Source: Aquimarina aggregata
GTDB lineage: Bacteria > Bacteroidota > Bacteroidia > Flavobacteriales > Flavobacteriaceae
NCBI RefSeq assembly: GCF_001632745.1
Contig: NZ_LQRT01000060.1
Coordinates: 266,357 to 330,356 of the forward strand
DNA length: 64,000 bases
Direction of reading: 5' to 3'
Below the pieces are notes generated by a model. That model was not told the origin of the DNA. It made no database searches and was given only the letters and a program-made list of their open reading frames with translations. The translations under genes were made by a program, and so were the position numbers. Below are positions 8,595 through 16,293 of this stretch, piece after piece (within the stretch, counting starts at the first letter, position 1; each line of letters starts with the position of its first letter).

Positions 8595-9695
8595 TTGGAA
8601 GAAAAGTTAACACATAGAAAAATTATTCATGTAGATATGGATGCATTTTATGCTTCTGTAGAACAGATGGATAATCCAGAACTGCAAGGAAAACCATTAG
8701 CTGTTGGTGGTGGTGGTAAACGTGGGGTAGTTAGTGCAGCTAGTTATGAAGCCCGAAAGTTTGGAGTACGATCAGCAATGCCAGGATTTACAGCAAGAAA
8801 ACTTTGTCCGGATTTAATTTTTGTTAGACCTCGATTTGATCGTTATCAGGAGATTTCATCTCAAGTTAGAAAAATATTCTTTCAATATACAGATTTGGTA
8901 GAACCACTATCTCTCGATGAAGCATACCTTGATGTTACCGAAAATAAAAAGGGTAATCCAAGCGCCACCTTAATTGCTCAAGAAATAAGACAGCAGATTT
9001 TGGATGAGGTAGGTCTAACAGCTTCTGCCGGGATATCAATTAACAAATTTATTGCTAAAGTTGCCAGTGATTATAATAAACCAAACGGACAAAAAACTGT
9101 AAACCCAGAAGAAGTTATCGATTTTCTTGAAGATCTGGATGTCAAAAAATTCTATGGTGTAGGAAAAGTAACCAGAGCAAAGATGTATCAAATGGGGATT
9201 TATACTGGCAAAGATTTAAAATCAAAATCCGAAGAATTCCTTACACAACACTTTGGTAAATCTGGAGGGCATTATTATAGAATTGTAAGGGGTATACACA
9301 AAAGTGAAGTGAAACCTAATCGAGAACGAAAATCTCTTGCTGCAGAACGAACGTTTAGCGAAAACATATCTTCTGAAATTTATATGCTAGAACGGTTAGA
9401 AAATATTGCCGAAGAACTTCAAAAAAGATTAAAAAGAAGCAAAGTAGCCGGGCGAACAGTTACTTTAAAGATAAAATACAGTGATTTTACCTTGCAAACC
9501 CGAAGTAAGACGTTGCCTTATTTTGTAAACGATGCTACTATTTTATTAGAAACAGCAAAAGAGTTATTGTATCAAGATAAAATGAAAAACTCTGTCCGAC
9601 TTTTAGGAATTTCGTTATCCAACCTCAATACAGGTCAAGATCACAAAAAAGAAAAAGAAGAAGTCGAGATTATCCAGTTGCGCTTTGATTTTTGA
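8595..9695 (+). CDS. dinB: DNA polymerase IV (Y-family translesion polymerase)
   Basis: A 366-residue, full-length DinB. The palm catalytic motifs DMDAFYASVE (residues 14-23) and SLDEAYLDVTE are present, followed by ASAGISINKFIAKVASD and the helix-hairpin-helix region KKFYGVGKVT, then a complete little-finger domain ending in LRFDF. It extends mismatched or damaged primer ends during translesion synthesis. There is no ATG upstream of the catalytic motif, so the start is probably the TTG at 8595, preceded by a good promoter. The first 333 bp of the conserved part are duplicated at 5798-6127. No LexA-type operator was identified. Confidence 0.95.
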   Translation: MEEKLTHRKIIHVDMDAFYASVEQMDNPELQGKPLAVGGGGKRGVVSAASYEARKFGVRSAMPGFTARKLCPDLIFVRPRFDRYQEISSQVRKIFFQYTDLVEPLSLDEAYLDVTENKKGNPSATLIAQEIRQQILDEVGLTASAGISINKFIAKVASDYNKPNGQKTVNPEEVIDFLEDLDVKKFYGVGKVTRAKMYQMGIYTGKDLKSKSEEFLTQHFGKSGGHYYRIVRGIHKSEVKPNRERKSLAAERTFSENISSEIYMLERLENIAEELQKRLKRSKVAGRTVTLKIKYSDFTLQTRSKTLPYFVNDATILLETAKELLYQDKMKNSVRLLGISLSNLNTGQDHKKEKEEVEIIQLRFDF

Positions 9696-9724
9696 TTAGA
9701 GTTCCAGGGTTTTTCCAATTGTAG

Positions 9725-10870
9725 CTATATCCCGCACAAAATATCTGCAGCACGTTTTATAGTGTCCTCCGTTTTGGCAAAACAAAAGCGCAATACCTTA
9801 TCATCTTGTTGGTTTAAATTAAAGACAGATATGGGGATCGATGCAATTTTATGTTCTTTTGTTAATCGCTCGGCAAAAGCCATATCACCTTCGTCCGTAA
9901 TTTTTGAATATCCCAGTATTTGAAAATATGTTCCTGGAGCAGGGGAGAACGTAAAACGAGAATCTTTGAGTAGTGATAAAAATAAATCCCGCTTTTTTTG
10001 GTAAAAATCTGGAAGTGAGAGATAATGATCTGGAGTTTTTAAATATTCGGCAAGTGCGTATTGCATGGGATGGCTAGTACAAAATACATTATATTGATGC
10101 ACTTTTCTAAATTCAACCATAAGAGCTTCTGGCGCAAGACAATACCCCATTTTCCAACCTGTTGTGTGAAAAGTTTTTCCAAAAGAACCCGTGATAAAGG
10201 AGCGTTCTACTAATCCAGGAAATCGCGCAGCACTTTGATGTTGTTGCTCATCAAAAATAATATGTTCATATACTTCATCACTTAATAAAATGATGTCGGT
10301 ATTTTTTAAAAGCTTTTCTAATTGCAACATGTCATCTTTAGATAAAACACTGCCTGTTGGGTTATGAGGGGTATTTATAATGATCATTTTGGTTTTAGAA
10401 GTGATTTTTGACGCTACATCTTGCCAATCGACATTAAAATAAGGTGCAGAGAGCTGAACAGGAACGATCGTTCCGCCATATAATTCTATTGAAGGTTCAT
10501 AAGAATCATATGCAGGTTTAAAAACAATTACTTCGTCCCCCGGATGTACAAATGCAGCAATAATGGTAAAAATTGCTTGCGTAGCACCTGATGTGACAGT
10601 TACTTCTGTCTCAGGATTGTAATTAGATTCATATAGCGAATTCGTCTTATGCGCGATGATTTCTCTTAAAGAAGGTAAACCAGGCATGGGGGCGTATTGG
10701 TTATATCCTTTTTGCATGGCTTGGGTCACCAAGTCTATTAGTTTAGGGCTTGCTCCAAAATTAGGAAAACCTTGTGATAAATTGATAGCATCGTGCTGTG
10801 ATGCAAGTTTACTCATTACTGTAAAAATAGTTGTAGAAACTTGCGGAAGTTTGGAATTCATATTTTGCAT
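9725..10870 (-). CDS. PLP-dependent aminotransferase, methionine aminotransferase type
   Basis: A 381-residue class I/II aminotransferase. Visible features are INLSQGFPNF near the N-terminus, NTPHNPTGS, SDEVYEHIIFD, and the PLP-binding lysine in SFGKTFHTTGWKMGY. This pattern fits the YbdL-like methionine or kynurenine/glutamine-type aminotransferases. The enzyme should be cytoplasmic and transaminate 2-oxo-4-methylthiobutanoate or aromatic amino acids. The start could be the ATG at 10870 or one three codons later. It converges on dinB with a gap of about 30 bp. Confidence 0.85.
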   Translation of the reverse strand: MQNMNSKLPQVSTTIFTVMSKLASQHDAINLSQGFPNFGASPKLIDLVTQAMQKGYNQYAPMPGLPSLREIIAHKTNSLYESNYNPETEVTVTSGATQAIFTIIAAFVHPGDEVIVFKPAYDSYEPSIELYGGTIVPVQLSAPYFNVDWQDVASKITSKTKMIIINTPHNPTGSVLSKDDMLQLEKLLKNTDIILLSDEVYEHIIFDEQQHQSAARFPGLVERSFITGSFGKTFHTTGWKMGYCLAPEALMVEFRKVHQYNVFCTSHPMQYALAEYLKTPDHYLSLPDFYQKKRDLFLSLLKDSRFTFSPAPGTYFQILGYSKITDEGDMAFAERLTKEHKIASIPISVFNLNQQDDKVLRFCFAKTEDTIKRAADILCGI

Positions 10871-11016
10871 ATGGTAAAATTAGTATAAATGTAAAAAACA
10901 ATACTGTTTTTTGTTTAAAGTTAATTCTATATTTCAAACGTTTTAGGAGCTAATGATAAACAAAGTTTTTCTTCTTTATATTAATTATAAATAGTGAAAT
11001 AAAGACATCTTAAAGC

Positions 11017-11047
11017 TTGGCTAAAATAGTAGTGAGCCCTATTTTTG
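11017..11047 (+). promoter_or_regulatory. Promoter of the sdh operon
   Basis: TTG at 11017-11019 and TATTTTTG at 11040-11047 with a 20-bp spacer, an excellent match to the Bacteroidota promoter consensus, 29 bp upstream of the sdhC start codon. Confidence 0.65.
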
Positions 11048-11076
11048 TTGTAAAGAATAATTAAACATTTTAAATA

Positions 11077-11739
11077 ATGAGTGGATTGATAAAATCTTCA
11101 ATAGCTAGAAAAGTGGCCATGGCACTTTCGGGACTTTTCTTAGTTTTTTTCTTATTACAACACTTTACAATAAATTTCACTTCAATTTTTAGCGCAGATA
11201 TCTTTAACGAATTGTCTCATTTTATGGGAACCAATCCGGTAGTACAATTTGTATTACAACCTGTGCTTATTTTTGGAGTAATTTTTCATTTTGTAATGGG
11301 ATTTGTATTAGAATTAAAAAACAACAAAGCTAGAGCAGTTAAGTATGCAAAGTATAATGGTGGAGCAAATGCTTCATGGATGTCTAGGAATATGATTTAT
11401 TCTGGATTGGTAGTATTAGCCTTTTTAGGGTTGCATTTTTATGACTTTTGGGTTCCAGAAATGGTTCATAAATACATAGAGTTTGCTCCAGAAGATCCAA
11501 CACGATACTATCCAGAATTGTTACATAAATTTGAAAGCCCGGTTCGAACAGGATTGTATGTACTTTCATTTGTGTTTTTAACATTGCATTTATGGCACGG
11601 ATTTGCATCTTCGTTCCAATCTGTAGGATTTAATAATAAATATTCTGCTGCAGCATCTAAGTTTGCTAAAGCATTTTCGATTGTTATTCCATTAGGATTT
11701 ATTGTTGTTGCAATAGCACTTCATTTTAATCAACATTAA
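11077..11739 (+). CDS. sdhC: Succinate dehydrogenase cytochrome b subunit
   Basis: A 220-residue membrane subunit of the b558 type, with five hydrophobic segments. Heme-ligand candidates are the histidines in LLQHFTIN, FHFVMG, LGLHFYDF and LHLWHGF. It anchors the flavoprotein and iron-sulfur subunits at the inner membrane and passes electrons to menaquinone. First gene of a compact operon: sdhA starts 13 bp after its stop. Size and topology match the single-subunit cytochrome b of other Bacteroidota. Confidence 0.93.
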   Translation: MSGLIKSSIARKVAMALSGLFLVFFLLQHFTINFTSIFSADIFNELSHFMGTNPVVQFVLQPVLIFGVIFHFVMGFVLELKNNKARAVKYAKYNGGANASWMSRNMIYSGLVVLAFLGLHFYDFWVPEMVHKYIEFAPEDPTRYYPELLHKFESPVRTGLYVLSFVFLTLHLWHGFASSFQSVGFNNKYSAAASKFAKAFSIVIPLGFIVVAIALHFNQH

Positions 11740-11752
11740 AAACACCACTAGT

Positions 11753-13768
11753 ATGTCAATTTTAGATTCTAAAATACCTGAAGGTCCACTGGCGGATAAG
11801 TGGACAAAACATAAAAATACAATTAACCTGGTTAACCCTGCTAATAAGCGAAACATTGATGTTATCGTTGTTGGAACTGGATTAGCAGGAGGAAGTGCTG
11901 CCGCTACACTGGCAGAGTTAGGATATAACGTTAAAACATTTTGTTATCAGGATTCTCCACGTCGTGCGCACTCAATTGCGGCACAAGGAGGAATTAATGC
12001 TGCAAAAAATTATCAAGGTGATGGTGATTCTAACTATCGTCTTTTTTATGATACTATTAAAGGAGGAGATTACCGTTCTAGAGAAGCTAATGTACATAGG
12101 TTAGCTGAGGTTTCGGGTAATATTATAGACCAATGTGTTGCACAAGGAGTACCTTTTGCACGTGAATATGGTGGTTTATTAGATAACCGTTCGTTTGGAG
12201 GGGTATTGGTTTCAAGAACATTTTATGCCAAAGGACAAACGGGTCAACAATTATTGTTAGGCGCATACTCTGCAATGAATCGCCAGATCAATAGAGGAAA
12301 AATACAGGCTTTTAATCGTCACGAAATGCTAGATCTAGTAAAAGTAGACGGAAAAGCCAGAGGAATTATAGCACGTAATTTGGTTACAGGTGAGATAGAA
12401 CGTCACTCTGCCCATGCGGTTGTTTTAGCTTCTGGAGGATACGGAAACGTTTTCTTTTTAAGTACAAATGCTATGGGAAGTAATGTTATGGCGGCGTGGA
12501 GAGCACACCGTAGAGGAGCTTTCTTTGCAAATCCATGCTATACTCAAATTCACCCAACATGTATTCCAGTCTCAGGAGATCATCAATCTAAGTTAACATT
12601 GATGTCAGAATCTCTTCGTAATGACGGACGTATTTGGGTGCCTAAAAGGATTGAAGATGCGCAAGCTATACGTGAAGGAAAATTAAAGCCTACACAATTA
12701 GCAGAAGAAGAAAGAGATTATTACTTAGAGCGTCGTTATCCCGCTTTTGGAAACTTGGTACCACGTGATGTGGCATCTAGAGCAGCAAAAGAACGTTGTG
12801 ATGCTGGATTTGGAGTTAATAAAACCGGAGAAGCTGTATATCTTGATTTTGCATCAGCAATTCAACGTTACGGAAAAGAAAAAGCATTAACTTCTGGATT
12901 GCATAATCCTAGTGCTGATCAAGTTCGCGAGTTAGGAGAAAAGGTTATCGAAGATAAGTACGGTAACTTATTTCAGATGTATGAAAAAATCGTTGATGAA
13001 AATCCATATAAGACACCAATGATGATTTACCCAGCGGTGCATTATACAATGGGTGGTCTTTGGGTAGATTATAATTTACAAACTACAGTTCCTGGATGTT
13101 ATGCAGCTGGAGAAGCAAACTTCTCTGATCATGGTGCAAATAGGTTGGGAGCTTCTGCATTAATGCAAGGGCTTGCAGATGGATATTTTGTATTGCCATA
13201 TACGATAGGAGATTATTTATCTCAAGATATTAGAACAGGAAAGATCCCTACAGATACTCCAGAATTTGATCAAGCAGAAAAAGATGTTAAAGATCGAATC
13301 GAGAAATTAATGGGGGGATCAGGAGAACATTCTGTAGATTATTACCATAAAAAATTAGGTAAAATCATGTGGAACAAATGTGGAATGTCTCGTAATGAAC
13401 AAGGCCTAAAAGAAGCTATCGAAGAAATTTCGGCTTTACGCGAGGATTTCTGGAAAAATGTAAAGGTTCCTGGAGATGCAAATAGCATGAATCCCGAATT
13501 AGAAAAGGCAGGTAGAGTAGCAGATTTCTTAGAATTAGGAGAGTTATTTGCAAAAGATGCATTGGACCGTAATGAATCATGTGGAGGGCATTTTAGAGAA
13601 GAATCTGTTGAGCAATCAGGAGAACAAAAAGGTGAAGCATTAAGAGACGATAAAAATTTCAAATATGTTTCTGCTTGGGAGTATAAAGGAGAGCCTAAAG
13701 ATGCTCAACTGCATAAAGAAGACTTGGTCTTTGAAAATATCGAATTAAAAACACGTTCTTATAAATAA
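11753..13768 (+). CDS. sdhA: Succinate dehydrogenase / fumarate reductase flavoprotein subunit
   Basis: A 671-residue flavoprotein. The FAD-binding GTGLAGGSAAATLAELG sits at about residues 41-57, the covalent-FAD histidine region is HSIAAQGGINAA, and the active-site arginine/histidine blocks include FYAKGQTGQQLL and NPCYTQIHPTC. GAGEANFSDHGANRLG-like flavin contacts (AAGEANFSDHGANRLGA) are near residue 460. It oxidises succinate to fumarate, linking the TCA cycle to menaquinone reduction. Middle gene of sdhCAB; sdhB begins 5 bp after its stop. Confidence 0.96.
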   Translation: MSILDSKIPEGPLADKWTKHKNTINLVNPANKRNIDVIVVGTGLAGGSAAATLAELGYNVKTFCYQDSPRRAHSIAAQGGINAAKNYQGDGDSNYRLFYDTIKGGDYRSREANVHRLAEVSGNIIDQCVAQGVPFAREYGGLLDNRSFGGVLVSRTFYAKGQTGQQLLLGAYSAMNRQINRGKIQAFNRHEMLDLVKVDGKARGIIARNLVTGEIERHSAHAVVLASGGYGNVFFLSTNAMGSNVMAAWRAHRRGAFFANPCYTQIHPTCIPVSGDHQSKLTLMSESLRNDGRIWVPKRIEDAQAIREGKLKPTQLAEEERDYYLERRYPAFGNLVPRDVASRAAKERCDAGFGVNKTGEAVYLDFASAIQRYGKEKALTSGLHNPSADQVRELGEKVIEDKYGNLFQMYEKIVDENPYKTPMMIYPAVHYTMGGLWVDYNLQTTVPGCYAAGEANFSDHGANRLGASALMQGLADGYFVLPYTIGDYLSQDIRTGKIPTDTPEFDQAEKDVKDRIEKLMGGSGEHSVDYYHKKLGKIMWNKCGMSRNEQGLKEAIEEISALREDFWKNVKVPGDANSMNPELEKAGRVADFLELGELFAKDALDRNESCGGHFREESVEQSGEQKGEALRDDKNFKYVSAWEYKGEPKDAQLHKEDLVFENIELKTRSYK

Positions 13769-13773
13769 AAGCT

Positions 13774-14520
13774 ATGAATCTTACACTAAAAATATGGCGT
13801 CAAAAAGATGCCTCTTCAAAAGGAGCGATAGTAGACTATCAGGTGAAAGGAATTGAAGGAGACATGTCTTTTTTAGAAATGTTAGACGTGTTAAACGAAC
13901 AATTAATTACTAAAGGAGAGGAGCCTGTAGTATTTGATCATGATTGTAGAGAAGGAATCTGCGGATCCTGTTCTTTACAAATTAATGGAGAGCCACATGG
14001 ACCAGATCGTTTGGTTACAACTTGCCAGTTACATATGCGTAAATTTAACGATGGTGATACAATTTATATTGAACCGTTCAGAGCCAAGGCTTTTCCTGTC
14101 GTGAAAGACTTAATGGTGGATCGTAGTGCGTTTGATAGAATCCAACATGCAGGAGGATATATTTCTGTTAATACATCGGGTAATACAATAGACGCAAATG
14201 CGATACCAGTAAATAAGGACAATGCAGATGATGCATTTGCCGCAGCAACCTGTATTGGTTGTGGTGCTTGTGTAGCAGCTTGTAAAAATGCTTCAGCGAT
14301 GTTATTTACTTCGGCTAAAGTGTCACAGTTTGCGTTGTTGCCACAAGGACAAGTAGAAGCCACTGATCGTGTGTTAGCCATGGTAAATCAAATGGATGAA
14401 GAAGGTTTTGGTAACTGTACCAATACTGGAGCATGTGAGATCGAATGTCCTAAAGGAATCTCTTTAGAGAATATTGCTCGTATGAATCGCGAATATTTAA
14501 AAGCAAGTATTAAAGGATAA
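13774..14520 (+). CDS. sdhB: Succinate dehydrogenase iron-sulfur subunit
   Basis: A 248-residue protein with the plant-type 2Fe-2S cluster motif CREGICGSC plus a downstream cysteine in VTTCQLH, then two C-terminal clusters marked by CIGCGACVAAC and CTNTGACEIECPKG. It carries electrons from the flavoprotein to the cytochrome b subunit. The subunit is last in the operon, followed 25 bp later by a strong intrinsic terminator. Confidence 0.96.
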   Translation: MNLTLKIWRQKDASSKGAIVDYQVKGIEGDMSFLEMLDVLNEQLITKGEEPVVFDHDCREGICGSCSLQINGEPHGPDRLVTTCQLHMRKFNDGDTIYIEPFRAKAFPVVKDLMVDRSAFDRIQHAGGYISVNTSGNTIDANAIPVNKDNADDAFAAATCIGCGACVAACKNASAMLFTSAKVSQFALLPQGQVEATDRVLAMVNQMDEEGFGNCTNTGACEIECPKGISLENIARMNREYLKASIKG

Positions 14521-14544
14521 TCCTTTAAAATCTAATAATTTTAA

Positions 14545-14584
14545 AAACTCTAAATCAAATATTGATTTAGAGTTTTTTTTTTTT
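14545..14584 (+). terminator. Intrinsic terminator of sdhCAB
   Basis: A 14-bp perfect stem (14545-14558 with 14562-14575), a 3-nt loop and a run of twelve T residues from 14573. Confidence 0.9.
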
Positions 14585-14890
14585 TGAAAAAAATGCTTTT
14601 TAGGGGTAACATTTATTTTACCAATTACACTAATTAATGGAAATCAAGAATTTAAAAATCTTATGGTTGTAGTAATTAGTAAAATAAATAATTTTTTTTT
14701 AATATGTATGAGAATGAAACAGTCCAATTTTAAAAATTACACTATAGATTTTTGACGTTCATCTTAACCTGTTTTGATTGGGTAAGTCACAGACATAATA
14801 ACTTAGAAGATAATTTTTGTTAAGAAATAGATAGGTGGAAATCGAAAAGCCTTTAATAGAGTAGATAACTAAAAATAAATTTAAATTAAT
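14585..14890. other. AT-rich intergenic stretch without a recognised gene
   Basis: No open frame, RNA structure or repeat stands out here. It is the 5' flank of the small peptide gene at 14891. A near-consensus TAnnnTTTG-like box occurs about 80 bp before that start but is not convincing. Confidence 0.4.
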
Positions 14891-15046
14891 ATGAACAAAT
14901 TATCAATTGATTTTATTGGAAAAGGAGAAATAAAAGGTATAACTAAAAAATCTTTGCGTTTCGTAATTGGAGGAACAGGCACAAGACCGTCGCTTTCAGA
15001 AATCGTAATTACAAAAGAAGAAGAAGAACTACCTGCTGAGAAATAA
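14891..15046 (+). CDS. Small peptide with internal double glycine (51 aa)
   Basis: Starts MNKLSIDFIGKGEIKGI and contains FVIGGTGTRPS followed by an acidic tail (KEEEELPAEK). The double glycine at residues 27-28 could be a processing site, giving a 23-residue product rich in Ser, Thr and Glu, as in ribosomal peptide precursors of Bacteroidota. No cysteine is present. No modification enzyme or transporter is adjacent; the neighbours are sdhB and a convergent epimerase-like gene. The reading frame is clean and well isolated, but small size limits confidence. It could be an ordinary small cytoplasmic protein. Confidence 0.5.
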   Translation: MNKLSIDFIGKGEIKGITKKSLRFVIGGTGTRPSLSEIVITKEEEELPAEK

Positions 15047-15108
15047 TCTTAATTAGTTAAAAAAATAATTTGAATTAGCTGCTCTTAATTTTATTTGAGT
15101 GGCTTTTT

Positions 15109-15915
15109 TTATAGTTTAAATCTAAATTTATAATCTAATACTTTCATAATATTTTTTGAATCAACTGTTTTTCCTTTAGAAGTAGTTTCAAAATTATAAT
15201 CAGGAAAGGGTAATCCCATTTGTTTACAAACCTCACTATAGTAATCAACTTTTATTGGATGATCGGGATGAGAAGCATTCAATGTTTGTCCCCAAGTACT
15301 CGTTTCTATAATTTTTTTAATGATCCCGATACAATCTTCGAGATGAATTAGGTTGACTGGAGCATTTGGGTTTTTGATATTGGTTCTTCTGGATAGCATC
15401 TGGGCTGGATGTCTATTAGGGCCAAAAAGTCCGGCAAATCGAAGTAGCGTAGTTCTAAAATTTTTATTTTGTTGGAGTAATTGTTCAGCTTCAATAAGTT
15501 GTTTTCCGGCATTTGAAGTCGCGTTTGGAAGCGTTTTGTTAGAAATTAAGGGAAAACCTTCCTGCTCAGCAAAAACCGACGTAGAGCTTACAAAAATCAC
15601 GTTTTTGATAGTAGATTTTTCTATATAGGGAATAAGATGCTGTATTTTGGCAACAAAATTAATAGTTGGATCTCGCCTTAATCCAGGAGGTACATTGATA
15701 ATTAATAGTTCACTATGGTTTAAAAAAGAATGGATATCGCCATTCGGTCCATTTTCAGTAAGTGTAATGTGATATGGATCGATATTGTTTTTTTCTAATA
15801 TATCCAATCGATTTTCTGAAGTGGTAGAGCCTTTTATGATATTGCCTGAAGCAATCAATGCCTTTGCTAATGGTAATCCTAACCATCCTGTTCCTAGGAT
15901 ACTAATTTTTGTCAT
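15109..15915 (-). CDS. NAD-dependent epimerase/dehydratase-like protein (YeeZ type)
   Basis: A 268-residue extended short-chain dehydrogenase-like protein. The N-terminal ILGTGWLGLPLAKAL gives a GxGxxG nucleotide-binding loop at about residues 7-12; later blocks include VIFVSSTSVFAE, LRFAGLFGPNRHP and NLIHLEDCIGII. The tyrosine-lysine catalytic pair is not obvious, as in the YeeZ branch, so it may bind a nucleotide sugar without the standard reaction. Its start overlaps the stop of the upstream 122-residue gene by one base (TAATG), implying translational coupling. Confidence 0.82.
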   Translation of the reverse strand: MTKISILGTGWLGLPLAKALIASGNIIKGSTTSENRLDILEKNNIDPYHITLTENGPNGDIHSFLNHSELLIINVPPGLRRDPTINFVAKIQHLIPYIEKSTIKNVIFVSSTSVFAEQEGFPLISNKTLPNATSNAGKQLIEAEQLLQQNKNFRTTLLRFAGLFGPNRHPAQMLSRRTNIKNPNAPVNLIHLEDCIGIIKKIIETSTWGQTLNASHPDHPIKVDYYSEVCKQMGLPFPDYNFETTSKGKTVDSKNIMKVLDYKFRFKL

Positions 15916-16283
15916 TACGAGTTAAAATAATTTTTAAGCATGAATTCTATAGATGCATACTTATTTCTAATTTCTCTTATAATCTTTTTAGCATGATCGA
16001 TTTTTTGTTTATCATGGTAATAAGAATTTCCGGCACCTCCCATAATAAATGATAAAAGTATTAAAATCCCAGTTGGTCTAGTGTTTTCGTCTAAATTGAG
16101 ATTTGGTATTTCTGCAATATGATTTTGTATAAAATCATCTTTAATTGTTTGTAAAAGAAAAGATTTCATTTCATCTGTATATAGAGCAAATTGTGATATC
16201 TGTTCAAGATCTACTTTTTCTTTTATTAATCGATTCGCTTGTACTTGAATGTCTGTTATCTGTCTTAAAATGTTATTTTGCAC
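15915..16283 (-). CDS. Conserved hypothetical protein, 122 aa
   Basis: An almost entirely helical protein with one hydrophobic stretch around residues 72-84 (GILILLSFIMGGAG). I do not recognise a family. It is sandwiched in an apparent operon: the M28 peptidase gene ends 11 bp upstream and its own stop overlaps the start of the epimerase-like gene. Confidence 0.6.
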   Translation of the reverse strand: MQNNILRQITDIQVQANRLIKEKVDLEQISQFALYTDEMKSFLLQTIKDDFIQNHIAEIPNLNLDENTRPTGILILLSFIMGGAGNSYYHDKQKIDHAKKIIREIRNKYASIEFMLKNYFNS

Positions 16284-16293
16284 TAGCTAAATT

